Shown: positions 27,254 to 36,535 of the stretch, piece by piece
Position numbering within the stretch: position 1 is the first letter of the stretch
Layout: the number at the start of each line of letters is the position of its first letter
Source of the DNA: Imperialibacter sp. EC-SDR9
GTDB lineage: Bacteria > Bacteroidota > Bacteroidia > Cytophagales > Cyclobacteriaceae
Assembly: GCF_902498805.1 (NCBI RefSeq)
Contig: NZ_LR701589.1
Span: forward strand, 62,001 to 126,000
Reading direction: 5' to 3'
Length of the DNA stretch: 64,000 bases
The notes under the pieces: generated by a model
The model's database searches: none
What the model was told of the DNA's origin: nothing
What the model saw: only the letters and a program-made list of their open reading frames with translations
Position numbers and translations under genes: made by a program

Positions 27254-27843
27254 TGGGCTGAGTACTTCTTTTCAAGTTTCTCCGATGCCCAAAAGCCTGC
27301 CAACGCCATGGTTACGAGCAAAAAGACCATGACACCTTCCGGGATGCCAAAGTAGCCGTCCATGGTCACCTGGCCCAGTGGCCCGGCGGTATAGAAACCT
27401 TCCAGCCAGGGGTACAGCTCGCCAAACAAAAAGATGCCAAACAGTAGCCCGGCTACGTTGACCAACCCGTCCAGGCTGCCGGTAGAAGACGCCACGCAGG
27501 AGGTGCCCGGGCAGTAGCCGCCAACAATAAAGCCCACACCAAACACCAGTCCGCCGATAAGCTGCGGCCAGACAAAGGTCGGCGTCAGGTAGATCATATC
27601 GGCTTGCAGCAGCCCGGCCCAGCTAAGCCAGAACACGCCCAGCATGGCCGTGATGATAGCAGTGAACATCATTTTGAAGACGGTCATGTCACGGAAGTAA
27701 AACTGCCCTGCCAGCTTTTTGGCGCTGCCGAGCCCGGCACGTTCCAGAAAAAAACCGAAGGCCACGCCAGTGATGAGCGCAAAAGCCAGACTGGCCTCCT
27801 CTCCTATCCATCCAAATTCGTAAAAGGGTCCGTTCATGCCCAA
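27250..27843 (-). CDS. YeeE/YedE-family membrane protein, half size
   Basis: Inner-membrane protein of 197 residues with about five helices. The family motif is GGYCPGTSCVASSTG, with two cysteines in the membrane; YeeE/TsuA proteins pass thiosulfate through such cysteines. Whole YeeE proteins are about twice this length, and here two half-size genes stand together, as in PmpA/PmpB pairs. It overlaps the next gene by 4 nt and the preceding YeeE gene by 10 nt. The likely role is uptake of thiosulfate or another reduced sulfur species. Confidence 0.86.
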   Translation of the reverse strand: MGMNGPFYEFGWIGEEASLAFALITGVAFGFFLERAGLGSAKKLAGQFYFRDMTVFKMMFTAIITAMLGVFWLSWAGLLQADMIYLTPTFVWPQLIGGLVFGVGFIVGGYCPGTSCVASSTGSLDGLVNVAGLLFGIFLFGELYPWLEGFYTAGPLGQVTMDGYFGIPEGVMVFLLVTMALAGFWASEKLEKKYSAQ

Positions 27844-28364
27844 AGTCGTTTAACGGCGCCCGCCATGGCATAGGCACCTGCGAATAATGCAATCATAAAA
27901 ATCCAGCTCCCCACGTTCATCAGGGCACCACCGGTGAGGGCCTGTCCGCTGGTGCAGCCCCTGGCCAGTTTGGTACCAAAGGCCATGATGATGCCACCCA
28001 GGAAGGCATAAAAGAACCGGCTGTTATTCGACAGCAACGCCCCTTTTTCTACCTTAAACTTGAACCGATGGGCCAGCTTGCCAGAAATAAACCCGCCGAT
28101 GAGCACACCCAGCACTTCAAATACCAGCCAGTCTTTCAAGGGGCTCACGGTGCCGTCGCCGAGGTAGCCCATATAAAAAGTGCTGGCTTCGGCATGGGAG
28201 GCCGACACGGATTTTACGCCAGTGGCTACTACCGACGTCATGGCGCCGGAGGCGCCAATACCACGCCCCATGACGACAAACGCTGCCAATAGCACCAGGC
28301 CGAGGCCTATCCCGCAGACGTAAGGATTCCAATACGGCTGCGGCACCTTTGGTTGTTTTGACAT
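27834..28364 (-). CDS. YeeE/YedE-family membrane protein, half size
   Basis: Partner half of 176 residues, four or five helices. It carries the family motif as LARGCTSGQALTGGALMNVG with one cysteine. It starts 1 nt after the double-rhodanese stop and overlaps the second half gene by 10 nt. Together the two halves would make one complete sulfur-compound channel; an obligate heterodimer is inferred from the gene order, not seen. Confidence 0.86.
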   Translation of the reverse strand: MSKQPKVPQPYWNPYVCGIGLGLVLLAAFVVMGRGIGASGAMTSVVATGVKSVSASHAEASTFYMGYLGDGTVSPLKDWLVFEVLGVLIGGFISGKLAHRFKFKVEKGALLSNNSRFFYAFLGGIIMAFGTKLARGCTSGQALTGGALMNVGSWIFMIALFAGAYAMAGAVKRLWA

Positions 28365-28365
28365 A

Positions 28366-29253
28366 TCAGTCGATTTCTATCGGGAGTTTTTCATCGGGAC
28401 CCCACTCATGAAAGGAGCCGTCGTAGATTTTGATATCAGTGTACCCAAGCAGTTTGGCCGACGTGTAAACGACCGTCAGCTGCATACCAATGTGGCAGTA
28501 GAGCACCAGCTGCTTGTCTTTGGACAGCCCCTGTGCCGCAAAAATGCCGCCCAGGTCTTCCAGCGACTTGAACTCGTAGGCACCTGTGCTGGTCTTTTCA
28601 TAAAGGCTTGTATAGGGGATGGTTTTGGCACCGGGTATCCTGCCCTTTCTGGCCCCGTGGGTAGGCTCGATGCCATTGTAAAACACGGCCGCCCGACAGT
28701 CGACGATATTGGTATTGGCATCTTTGATACTTTTCAGCACGTAGGCCTGGTCGGCCACAAGCCCCGGGTTGGGCTTAATGCTAAAAGCTCCTTTAGCGGG
28801 GGATGGTGTTTCGGCAGACAGAGCTCCTCCACCGTCTTTCCAGGCCTTTAAGCCTCCATTCAGTATATAGGTTTTGCTGGCATGGCCGAGGTAATCGAAG
28901 GTGAAGTAGAGCCGGGTCACCATCGGAATCCAGTTTTCACCTGTGTAAATCACCACGTCTGTTGACGAGCTAACTCCTTTGCCTTCCAGGGTGTTTTTTA
29001 GTGTGGCGTCCGGCGGAAGGTCAAAAACATGGGGGTCGTTATCGACGGTGTACTCATCCCCCGCAATGAAAACAGCGCCGGGGATATGCTCTTGCTTGTA
29101 GTTGTTTTCTTGCCCTATGTGCAGAATCACGAGGTTGTCTTGTTTCATTCTGTTTTTCAGCCAATTGGCATCCACAAGGATATTAGCCCTCTGGGCAAAC
29201 AATTGACCCGATAGCAGTAAAAGGGGAAGTCCGATTAATTTGAGTTTATGCAT
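28366..29253 (-). CDS. Exported double-rhodanese sulfurtransferase
   Basis: Sulfurtransferase of 295 residues with a signal peptide (LIGLPLLLLSGQLFAQ). Two rhodanese domains follow: an inactive first (about 25-145) and an active second whose loop is YCHIGMQLT, the cysteine accepting sulfane sulfur. TST/MST enzymes move sulfur from thiosulfate or mercaptopyruvate to acceptors. It is the first gene of the sulfur operon (28366 down to 26651, probably to 25092). The long region upstream contains phased GTTAAA repeats, a likely binding site for the divergent OmpR-type regulator. Confidence 0.9.
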   Translation of the reverse strand: MHKLKLIGLPLLLLSGQLFAQRANILVDANWLKNRMKQDNLVILHIGQENNYKQEHIPGAVFIAGDEYTVDNDPHVFDLPPDATLKNTLEGKGVSSSTDVVIYTGENWIPMVTRLYFTFDYLGHASKTYILNGGLKAWKDGGGALSAETPSPAKGAFSIKPNPGLVADQAYVLKSIKDANTNIVDCRAAVFYNGIEPTHGARKGRIPGAKTIPYTSLYEKTSTGAYEFKSLEDLGGIFAAQGLSKDKQLVLYCHIGMQLTVVYTSAKLLGYTDIKIYDGSFHEWGPDEKLPIEID

Positions 29254-29300
29254 GACTTTGAGTTTTTCATGCAGTTTAGGGCTTCACCTATTCTGTTTGG

Positions 29301-29358
29301 GTTAACGAAGCGTTAAACTCACTTAAGCAAAAGTTAAAAGTGTTAAAGAAAGGTTAAA
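29301..29358. promoter_or_regulatory. Helically phased GTTAAA repeats, putative response-regulator box
   Basis: GTTAAC at 29301, GTTAAA at 29312, a degenerate CTTAAG at 29322, then GTTAAA at 29333, 29342 and 29353. The steps are 11, 10, 11, 9 and 11 bp, that is one per helical turn, all in one orientation. OmpR/PhoB-type regulators bind such direct repeats. The site lies about 50 bp upstream of the sulfurtransferase gene and 450 bp from the divergent histidine kinase. Confidence 0.65.
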
Positions 29359-29607
29359 AAGGGGCCCCGGTGATTAAAATTAACTAAATTTTGAGGGTAA
29401 ATGTGTGAAATTTGGGCACGGACAACAGTACCACACAAGCTGATGGGCTCAAGCCTAAACATCAATATTAACTACGCAACTTTAACCAATGTGAGCGCCC
29501 ACCGGGAGGGTTGGAGGGAAAATGGCGGGAAGCCTGAGCGCCTTTGGCCTGAGCGCTTATTTTCCCAAAGATTTTTCGGTCGCTGCGGCGAACCGACGCC
29601 GAAGCGG

Positions 29608-29660
29608 GTTACTTTTGATCGTTTGGAAAAGTAACAAAAAGAAAAGCTGGCGAAGCCAGC
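29608..29660. other. Two hairpins before the histidine kinase gene
   Basis: GTTACTTTT (29608-29616) pairs with AAAAGTAAC (29627-29635); GCTGGC (29646-29651) pairs with GCCAGC (29655-29660) and is followed by CTTT. The first resembles a hairpin repeat I know as common in Bacteroidota genomes. The remaining 550-nt gap (29254-29807) has no gene I can support. Confidence 0.55.
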
Positions 29661-29807
29661 CTTTCGATGAATGACTTTGCAACCAACAGATGATCTTCTT
29701 TTTATTTCGGAACGTCATCCTAACGACCAAGATTGCTTCAGTCGTCTGCCATTTTTGATACAATTAGTAATTACAACGCTCCGTCGCAATGACGACACAA
29801 TAATAAA

Positions 29808-31103
29808 ATGAAACTATCAAAGTACACCTTCATCCTCCTCTTCCTCGTGGTCGTCACCTCGCTGGGGATGCTGCTGTACAACCAATACCGCATTCTTGAG
29901 CAGGACATCGAAACCAACAAGAACGTTATGAGCATGGCGGTGCCCGATATCCTCTCCGACCTCTACGACAACTCCATGTACAACGACGAGTTGAGAAATT
30001 TGGTCGCTCAAATCAGAGGCACCGACTCCTTTGTATTTACCAACACCTCTGCGCTCACCGATCCTCTCCAGCTAAAGCTGAAAACAGAGATCGACAAGGT
30101 GCTGGCGCTTAATTATCCCAACTTCGAATACAGGGTAGACGGCTACACATCAAGCGAATATGGCTGCATGATCCACCGTGGCAACTGGCCCGAGCAGCCT
30201 CAAGCGAAAATTGTGATGGCAGCCCAAAATCACCTTTGCTTTTGTATGATTTATCCCAAAAAGCTCGACATCGCCATGACCTACACCAACAAAGGAGCGG
30301 CCGTGCTGGGAGAGTCGGCCGATATCATCCGTACAAGTCTCGTTCTCATTGTCGTCGTACTGGGTGCCTTTGGCTACACCATTTACACCATCAACAAGCA
30401 AAAGAAGCTGTCCGACCTCAAGCGGGACTTCATCAATAACCTTACCCACGAATTCAAAACGCCTATCTTCTCCATCTCCCTCGCTGCAAAATCACTGAAA
30501 GAAAAGGAGGAAGTAAAGACCTCAGAAAAGATGACCTCTTATGTGAACCTCATCGGCGCAGAGAGCAAGCGGCTGCAAACCCAGGTCGACAAAATCCTCC
30601 AAATGGCCCTGCTCGACTCAGGCAACCTGCATCTCGAAAAGAAGACGCTTGACCTGCACGAGCTGATCCGCCAGGTGGCCGACAGCTTTGCCATGATCAT
30701 TGCAGAAAACAAGGGAGAGATCAGGCTGCACCTGCATGCCACCCGCCACCTGATCACCGCCGACGAAACACATATCAAGAACGTGTTGTACAACCTGATC
30801 GACAATGCGCAAAAGTACACCAGCGGAGCCCCGGAGATTGAGATCACTACATCCGACACCCAGGAAAATGGGATCCTGCTGGTGGTAAAAGACCATGGCA
30901 TCGGCATAGACGAGCCCGTGCAGAAGTACATCTTCGACCAGTTTTACCGGGCCCAGCAGGGCGACATTCACACTGTGAAGGGTTTTGGGCTAGGCCTGAG
31001 TTATGCCAAGCGCATCGTGGAATTCCATAAAGGCACGATCAGCCTCAAGAGCCAGCCGGGCGCTGGCAGCGAATTCAGCATCTTTTTACCCCAGGTATCA
31101 TGA
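29808..31103 (+). CDS. Sensor histidine kinase, sulfur-operon neighbour
   Basis: Membrane kinase of 431 residues. Helices at about 6-26 and 173-193 bracket an extracytoplasmic domain with three cysteines (120, 144, 146; the last two as CFC). The DHp helix has His214 in LTHEFKTP; the ATPase domain has NLIDNAQKY, DHGIGI and GFGLGLSYAKR. It overlaps the regulator gene by 4 nt (ATGA), the normal arrangement for a cognate pair. The cysteines and the divergent sulfur operon suggest it senses a reactive sulfur or redox signal; this is inference. Confidence 0.9.
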   Translation: MKLSKYTFILLFLVVVTSLGMLLYNQYRILEQDIETNKNVMSMAVPDILSDLYDNSMYNDELRNLVAQIRGTDSFVFTNTSALTDPLQLKLKTEIDKVLALNYPNFEYRVDGYTSSEYGCMIHRGNWPEQPQAKIVMAAQNHLCFCMIYPKKLDIAMTYTNKGAAVLGESADIIRTSLVLIVVVLGAFGYTIYTINKQKKLSDLKRDFINNLTHEFKTPIFSISLAAKSLKEKEEVKTSEKMTSYVNLIGAESKRLQTQVDKILQMALLDSGNLHLEKKTLDLHELIRQVADSFAMIIAENKGEIRLHLHATRHLITADETHIKNVLYNLIDNAQKYTSGAPEIEITTSDTQENGILLVVKDHGIGIDEPVQKYIFDQFYRAQQGDIHTVKGFGLGLSYAKRIVEFHKGTISLKSQPGAGSEFSIFLPQVS

Positions 31104-31783
31104 GCAGCATCTTACTGGTAGAGGACGACAACAGCCTGGGGTATATCCTGAAAGAGTACCTTCAGATGCACGACTTTGAAGTGGAGTGGACAAAAGACGG
31201 CGAAGAAGGATTGCAAGCATTCCAGCCGGGTAAGTTCGACATCTGCATCCTGGACGTGATGATGCCCAAAATGGACGGCTTTGCCCTGGCAGATAAACTA
31301 AAGGCGCTTGATGCCACCATCCCCCTGATCTTTCTTACTGCCAAGTCGATGAAGATCGACAAAATGAAAGGCTTCAAAGCCGGTGCCGACGACTATATTG
31401 TGAAGCCAGTAGACGAAGAGGAGCTGATCATGCGCATACAAGCCGTGCTGCGCCGCAGCGGCAAGGGCAGCTCAGGCACCACCACCGACAGCTACCAGAT
31501 TGGCAGCTACACCTATCACCTGAAAAACCGGCAGCTACTCCGCAACGGAGAAACCATTCACCTCACCAAAAAGGAGGCCCGGGTGCTACAGTTACTTTGC
31601 GAATCCATGGGCGAGCTGGTGGAAAGCGATAAAATCCTCCGGGAGGTATGGGGCGAAAACACCTACTTCACCCGCCGCAGCATGGACGTATACATTTCCA
31701 AACTCCGCAAATACCTCAGCACCGACGACACTGTAAAGATTCAGAATATGCACGGGAGCGGGTATATTTTGGAGGAGGAGTGA
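31100..31783 (+). CDS. OmpR/PhoB-family response regulator
   Basis: Cytoplasmic regulator of 227 residues. The receiver has acidic residues at 8-10 (VEDD), phospho-acceptor Asp52 in LDVMMPKMDG, and the conserved lysine in YIVKPVDEEE. The C-terminal winged helix ends in the typical TRRSMDVYISKLRKYL and GSGYILEEE. It is coupled to the preceding kinase gene. A natural target is the phased GTTAAA box in front of the sulfur operon. Confidence 0.93.
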   Translation: MSSILLVEDDNSLGYILKEYLQMHDFEVEWTKDGEEGLQAFQPGKFDICILDVMMPKMDGFALADKLKALDATIPLIFLTAKSMKIDKMKGFKAGADDYIVKPVDEEELIMRIQAVLRRSGKGSSGTTTDSYQIGSYTYHLKNRQLLRNGETIHLTKKEARVLQLLCESMGELVESDKILREVWGENTYFTRRSMDVYISKLRKYLSTDDTVKIQNMHGSGYILEEE

Positions 31784-32016
31784 ATACTGCTCAACAACTA
31801 CCCTATCCACCACCACGTCATGTCGATGGCGAGGAACGAGCGAGCCGACGTGGAACGACATCCCCGTGATGTTGGCACTGACTCCGCTTGTGCCAGAAAC
31901 AGACGCTGTGCCGTAACCGCCATTTTATTTCTATATTTAAGTACGGGCAAGGTGCCTGCTCACAGAATACAGACCACCCACCCTAGCCCTGGATTGAATT
32001 TTACCTACTTATTTTT

Positions 32017-33279
32017 ATGCCTAAAGAAACCCAGAACAAGTGGTTTGTACTCGCCGTACTGACCGCCGTTTACACCTTTAGCTTTATCGATCGGCAAATC
32101 CTGGTGATCCTGGCAGAACCCATCAAGGCGGATTTGAACCTGAGCGACACGCAGCTGGGCCTCCTCACAGGCCTGGCATTTGCAGCTTTGTATATTACCC
32201 TGGGCCTGCCCATTGCCCGGTTGGCCGACAAGGGGAACCGAAAGAATGTAGTAGCAGTGAGCCTGACCGTTTGGTCGTTCATGACGGCCATATCAGGGTC
32301 GGCCACCAGCTTCATTCACCTGTTTTTGGCCCGGATTGGTGTTGGCGTTGGCGAGGCGGGAGGAAGCCCTCCTTCTCACTCGATGATATCAGATATATTT
32401 CCTCCGAAAAAACGAGCTACCGCCCTTTCCATTTACTCATCAGGCATCTACATAGGTATGTTCCTCGGATTTGCCATCGGTGGCGTATTAGCCAAAAGCT
32501 TTGGTTGGCGGGTCGTGTTTTACTCGATTGGCATACCGGGTATCCTCCTTGCTGTTTTTCTGTACTTTTTTATAAAAGAACCGATAAAGGGCCAGTTTGA
32601 CACTGCCGGAGCGAAAAACGAAGCCTCGACACTTCCCGAGGTGCTCAAGGTTTTATTCAGCAGCAAAGCCTTTATTCTTACTTCTTTGGGAACTGGCTTT
32701 CTGGTATTCGGACAATATGGAATGGGCAATTTCATGCCGTCCTTTCTGCAAAGAGTACACGGCATGGACATACGTGCCGCAGGGTACGTGCTGGGCATCA
32801 CCTATGGCTTAGCTGGTGGAATTGGCTCGCTGGCTGGTGGTTACCTCTCCGACAGGATGGGTGCAAAAGATAAACGGTGGTATATCTGGGTGCCTATGAC
32901 ATGCCTTCTTATCAGTATCCTTCCTTTTAGCCTTACCGTGTTTTCAGACAATGTTCAATTGGTGGTAGTCATGTTTTTTCTAAACGTTGCTCTGGGTTCA
33001 ACCTTCCTGGGCCCGGCCATTGCCGTCACCCATAGCCTGGTGGACGCCCGCATGCGTGCTTTCGCTTCTTCTGTTTTATTCCTGATCATGAACTTTATTG
33101 GCCTGGGCCTTGGCCCTCTGGTTGTTGGCTATTTGAGCGACGTATTGACTCCTGCATTTGGGGACTTAAGCTTAAGGTGGGCATTTTGTGCTATATTCAT
33201 TTCCGCATCCATAGCGGTGGTTTTCTATGGCTTAGGAGCGAAAAACTATATCAAAGACCTCCAAAGGATGCAAGAGTAG
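32017..33279 (+). CDS. MFS transporter, spinster-like
   Basis: Twelve-helix carrier of 420 residues, starting MPKETQNKW. The N-terminal helix FSFIDRQILVILAEPIKADL and the loop GLPIARLADKGNRK match the spinster/anion-cation symporter branch of the major facilitator superfamily. RIGVGVGEAGGSPPSHSMISD is a further branch signature. Substrates in this branch range from lipids to organic anions; none can be assigned here. It stands alone, followed 60 nt later by the lipase-like gene. Confidence 0.87.
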   Translation: MPKETQNKWFVLAVLTAVYTFSFIDRQILVILAEPIKADLNLSDTQLGLLTGLAFAALYITLGLPIARLADKGNRKNVVAVSLTVWSFMTAISGSATSFIHLFLARIGVGVGEAGGSPPSHSMISDIFPPKKRATALSIYSSGIYIGMFLGFAIGGVLAKSFGWRVVFYSIGIPGILLAVFLYFFIKEPIKGQFDTAGAKNEASTLPEVLKVLFSSKAFILTSLGTGFLVFGQYGMGNFMPSFLQRVHGMDIRAAGYVLGITYGLAGGIGSLAGGYLSDRMGAKDKRWYIWVPMTCLLISILPFSLTVFSDNVQLVVVMFFLNVALGSTFLGPAIAVTHSLVDARMRAFASSVLFLIMNFIGLGLGPLVVGYLSDVLTPAFGDLSLRWAFCAIFISASIAVVFYGLGAKNYIKDLQRMQE

Positions 33280-33341
33280 CAAATCGTTAACAATGAAATT
33301 ACTCCCAGCTTCTGGCCTGAAACAAACCCGACCGCTTCAGT

Positions 33342-34301
33342 ATGAAAAAAGTGCTTAAAAGAGTCCTCTACATTGTTCTTTCCCTGATAGTTGTCGTTTT
33401 TATGGCAGCCTTGATTCTGGCTTACATTCCACTGAAGCCGAAGAGCAGCCACAAAGCAATTACACCAGAAGAGGCTGCTGAGCTGCGGCAGAGTTTTTCC
33501 GAGCCACACCATGAGTTCACTACCACCGATGGGGAAACGCTCTTCATGCGCCGTTGGAACCCGGACAGCGGAGAAACTACGAAAAAGGACATGGCGGTGC
33601 TGATATTTCATGGCGTTACTGCTCACAGTGGTGCCTACAAAATGGCCGGAGTGCCACTGGCAACGGCGGGCTACACTACTTTTGGTCTGGACTACCGTGG
33701 ACACGGCCTGTCGGGCGGAAACCGGGCCGACTACCCGAGCAAAGAGCGCCGAATTGCCGACTTAGTTGAAGCAGTTGACTACGTCAAAAGTCTGGGCTAT
33801 TCCAAAGTAGTCGTTTTTGGCCATAGCCTTGGTGTGGCGTCTGCCATCATGGTGGCCAAAGCCGTGCCTGAGGAGATTGCCGGATTGATATTGCTCTCTG
33901 GTGCTTATGAAGGCAAAAAGGGCGTAACCGCACCACCGTCACTTTATGAGAAAGCTAAAATTTTTTCGAGTGCTTTGTTCCGCCCTTCGCTGCAGGTGGT
34001 GGAATATTACCGGGAGGGGATGACGGGACTGGACGACCCCCTGTTCAATTTTAAGTATACCCTTCGGTTTTTGAGCATGCTCGACGTGACAGAACTCCGG
34101 CTTCCAAAAGATCTGAATATCCCTGTGCTGGTGGGCGTGGGTGATCAAGATGAGCTGTTTGAGGTGGCGCAGGTAAAGGCATTGTACGACGAAGTGCCGG
34201 GTGACAAAAAGGAGTTTGTGGTCTTGAAAGACACCTACCACGCCCGGTTTCCCGATGAAAGCTGGCAGGAGTTGATTGGCTGGCTGAATAAGAGTTTTTG
34301 A
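33342..34301 (+). CDS. Alpha/beta hydrolase, lysophospholipase-like
   Basis: Membrane-anchored hydrolase of 319 residues: helix at about 8-29 (LYIVLSLIVVVFMAALILAY), then an alpha/beta domain. The nucleophile elbow is GHSLG; DYRGHGLSGG is the front motif typical of monoacylglycerol-lipase relatives; the late GVGDQDELF strand supplies the acid and DTYHARFPD the histidine. Likely substrates are lysolipids or monoglycerides. A frameshifted copy of its last third lies at 46115-46253, so the gene was partly duplicated. Confidence 0.87.
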   Translation: MKKVLKRVLYIVLSLIVVVFMAALILAYIPLKPKSSHKAITPEEAAELRQSFSEPHHEFTTTDGETLFMRRWNPDSGETTKKDMAVLIFHGVTAHSGAYKMAGVPLATAGYTTFGLDYRGHGLSGGNRADYPSKERRIADLVEAVDYVKSLGYSKVVVFGHSLGVASAIMVAKAVPEEIAGLILLSGAYEGKKGVTAPPSLYEKAKIFSSALFRPSLQVVEYYREGMTGLDDPLFNFKYTLRFLSMLDVTELRLPKDLNIPVLVGVGDQDELFEVAQVKALYDEVPGDKKEFVVLKDTYHARFPDESWQELIGWLNKSF

Positions 34302-34556
34302 GGTGTATTGCCGCAGCGGCATTTGCAGACTGAGCGCTATCAGCAATCCAATTAGGTACACTCAATAATATACGCAAACAGGCGATTGCTCAGAGGTGAA
34401 TAAAACATAAGCTCCTTACTGTGACCAAATTAGAGCCATGCTCTTTTGAATTTATTCGAGTCAATAATTATATTCATAGGCTGTTAAAGAGTTCAGGCCC
34501 AGCTCCATTCACCACAAAATCCTGAAAACAATTTCTCGAACCTGACCAAAAACAAA

Positions 34557-35237
34557 ATGAAAAAACAAACCACAATCAGCTGCCTGTTTTGTTTGGCATT
34601 ATTGTTCGATTCGTGCACCAGCACCAACAAAGAGGGTAATGCTCCCGAGCAGAAGAAAGAAACCTTTTCCTTAAATAAACTAGTGCCGGAAGAGAAAACT
34701 GCTCCCGATTCAATTATTAAAGCTTTGAATGCGATGCACCACCAGCTCAAAGTGCTTGAACGCAGGACAGTACCCGGGCCATTTACTGCCCCCGCAATGA
34801 AACACTATGCTGAATACGCTATAGATGTTAATGACTTACCAGTTATCAATCCAGGGCCGGGCGAATATGTGCATGTGATGGAAGGTCAGCGGGCTGGCTA
34901 TCAAAATCTTACCATCGGAATAACGGAGACGTTTCCTGGTGGAGCGCCTCCGATGCACTCACATGAGGGCGAAGAATCCCATGTGTTGCTAGAGGGCGAA
35001 ATTTTGTATGCTTTAGGAGACACTGTTTTTACTATGAAAGCGCCATACATGGTCAATATCCAGGCCGGCGTACCTCATGCTTTCAAAAATATCGGGGATA
35101 AAACAGCCAACCTTGTAGTGATATTTCCAACTAATATCTGGAAGTACGACGTGCTCGACTACTTTCCGTTTGACTCCGACACAGTGAATGTGAGTGCGAG
35201 ATTCACCGATTTCAAAAATAAACTGGCCGGTAACTAA
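34557..35237 (+). CDS. Cupin-domain lipoprotein
   Basis: Exported protein of 226 residues with a lipoprotein-type signal ending near FDSC (Cys20). The cupin domain occupies about 115-205: motif 1 is PPMHSHEGEESHVLLEGEI, with the two histidines, glutamate and third histidine expected of a metal site, and motif 2 is VPHAFKNIGDKTANLVVIF. The residues between 40 and 110 are unassigned. It may be a small dioxygenase or a sugar- or metal-binding protein; no neighbour helps. Confidence 0.8.
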   Translation: MKKQTTISCLFCLALLFDSCTSTNKEGNAPEQKKETFSLNKLVPEEKTAPDSIIKALNAMHHQLKVLERRTVPGPFTAPAMKHYAEYAIDVNDLPVINPGPGEYVHVMEGQRAGYQNLTIGITETFPGGAPPMHSHEGEESHVLLEGEILYALGDTVFTMKAPYMVNIQAGVPHAFKNIGDKTANLVVIFPTNIWKYDVLDYFPFDSDTVNVSARFTDFKNKLAGN

Positions 35238-35481
35238 CTCAGAAAGTCGTTTAATATTCCGACGGAGCACCTATTCTCAGCCATGTGACTCCGTTGGCGG
35301 CCTAGCCGATGGAATCAGTTGACATTCCAAAAATTGCCTGCCAGCAGACATATTGTGAATTAGAAGCAAAGACTTTGCTCCAATCCAGCTGAGATCAAAT
35401 AAATTGTTGGCCAAATCGTGGTTATGCGCAAGCCAATGTGGGGGGCATACCACCGTCACATTTGATGAATCACCCTGAATA

Positions 35482-36066
35482 ATGAGCAACACACAACTTC
35501 TGCAGTATGTTCGCAGCTTTGTTTCCCTCACCGACGAGGAGGCCGAGCAGTTTGCAGCTCCTTTTGAAGAGGTTCATGTAAAAAAACGGCAATTCGTTGT
35601 TCAGCCGAATTTCACCAACAAGCACCGGGCTTTTGTAGTAAAGGGCGCCTTCAGAAGCTATGCCATCCACGACGGGCAGGAACACACCCTTCAGTTTGCC
35701 ATCGAAAACTGGTGGGTGTCGGATTTCAACAGTTACATCTACCAGCATCCGGCAACTCTTTTCATCGTGGCCCTGGAAGACAGTGTCCTTCTTCAAATTG
35801 AACACGCTAAAGAGCAGGAATTGAAAAAGGCCAATCATAAATTTGAGACCTTCTTCAGAATAATGGCCGAGAAGGGGCTGGCGTTTGAGCACAGGAGGAT
35901 CATCTTCAACCTTTGCCACTCTGCCGAAGCCCGTTACGAAAATTTCATCCTGAACTTCCCCAATTTCATTCAGCGGGTGCCGCAATACGCCCTCGCTTCT
36001 TATCTGGGTATGACCACCGAATTTCTGTCACGAATCCGCAACAAAAAAGCGCACAGGAGAAGTTGA
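35482..36066 (+). CDS. Crp/Fnr-family transcriptional regulator
   Basis: Regulator of 194 residues. Residues 15-125 form a cyclic-nucleotide-binding-type beta barrel (VKKRQFVVQPNF, RAFVVKGAFRSYAIHDGQEHT), without the arginine-serine pair that binds cAMP in CRP. The C-terminal part has an HTH (VPQYALASYLGMTTEFLSRIRNKK). Bacteroidota carry many such effectors of unknown ligand. It leads a plus-strand group with an NTF2-like gene, a membrane protein and a YHS protein, and may control them. Confidence 0.87.
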   Translation: MSNTQLLQYVRSFVSLTDEEAEQFAAPFEEVHVKKRQFVVQPNFTNKHRAFVVKGAFRSYAIHDGQEHTLQFAIENWWVSDFNSYIYQHPATLFIVALEDSVLLQIEHAKEQELKKANHKFETFFRIMAEKGLAFEHRRIIFNLCHSAEARYENFILNFPNFIQRVPQYALASYLGMTTEFLSRIRNKKAHRRS

Positions 36067-36169
36067 ACTACATCAACCTTTTTTCTTGATCTGCTTCATT
36101 TTTACTGCCTTTTGATCGCCGCACTTTTGTGCTGTCAATTTTGACAAATGATCTAAAAAAGGAAAGAAA

Positions 36170-36523
36170 ATGGAACAATCGCTGAACGAAATCTTCTCGG
36201 CTAAAAACGAGATGGTGAAGAAAGGGCAGATCGTGGAGGCAACCGAAAAGTACTTTGCCCCCAATGCCAAAACCATCGACTTCGATGGGACTGTAACAAA
36301 CGAAAAATCAGAAATGCTTGCCAAAATGAAGGGGTTTGCCGACGCCATTGCCAGGGTAAATGGCATTCAGCTGCACAATGCCTCTCTCAATGGCGACACC
36401 TCTTTTGCCGAATTCACTTTCGACTTCGACATGAAAGACGGAAGCAAAATCCTATGGCATGAAATCCTCAAAACTTCCTGGAAAAATGGCCAGATCGTGG
36501 AGGAACAGTATTTCAAAGCTTAA
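36170..36523 (+). CDS. SnoaL/NTF2-like protein
   Basis: Small cytoplasmic cone-fold protein of 117 residues. SnoaL-like features are the helix SLNEIFSAKNEMVKKGQI, YFAPNAKTIDFDGT and the strands TSFAEFTFDFDMKDG and EQYFKA. The family includes polyketide cyclases and many binding proteins with no catalysis. It follows the Crp gene by 103 nt and precedes the membrane-protein gene by 12 nt, so it belongs to that operon. Confidence 0.82.
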   Translation: MEQSLNEIFSAKNEMVKKGQIVEATEKYFAPNAKTIDFDGTVTNEKSEMLAKMKGFADAIARVNGIQLHNASLNGDTSFAEFTFDFDMKDGSKILWHEILKTSWKNGQIVEEQYFKA

Positions 36524-36535
36524 ACGACGCTAACG

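Noticed and set aside
29401-29634. A 77-codon reading frame before the histidine kinase
   Set aside because: It covers repeat hairpins and has no recognisable start context or family; probably chance.
29700-29793. Insertion-sequence remnant
   Set aside because: CGTCAT and GCAATGACG ends look like a short dispersed repeat, and no transposase fragment is present.
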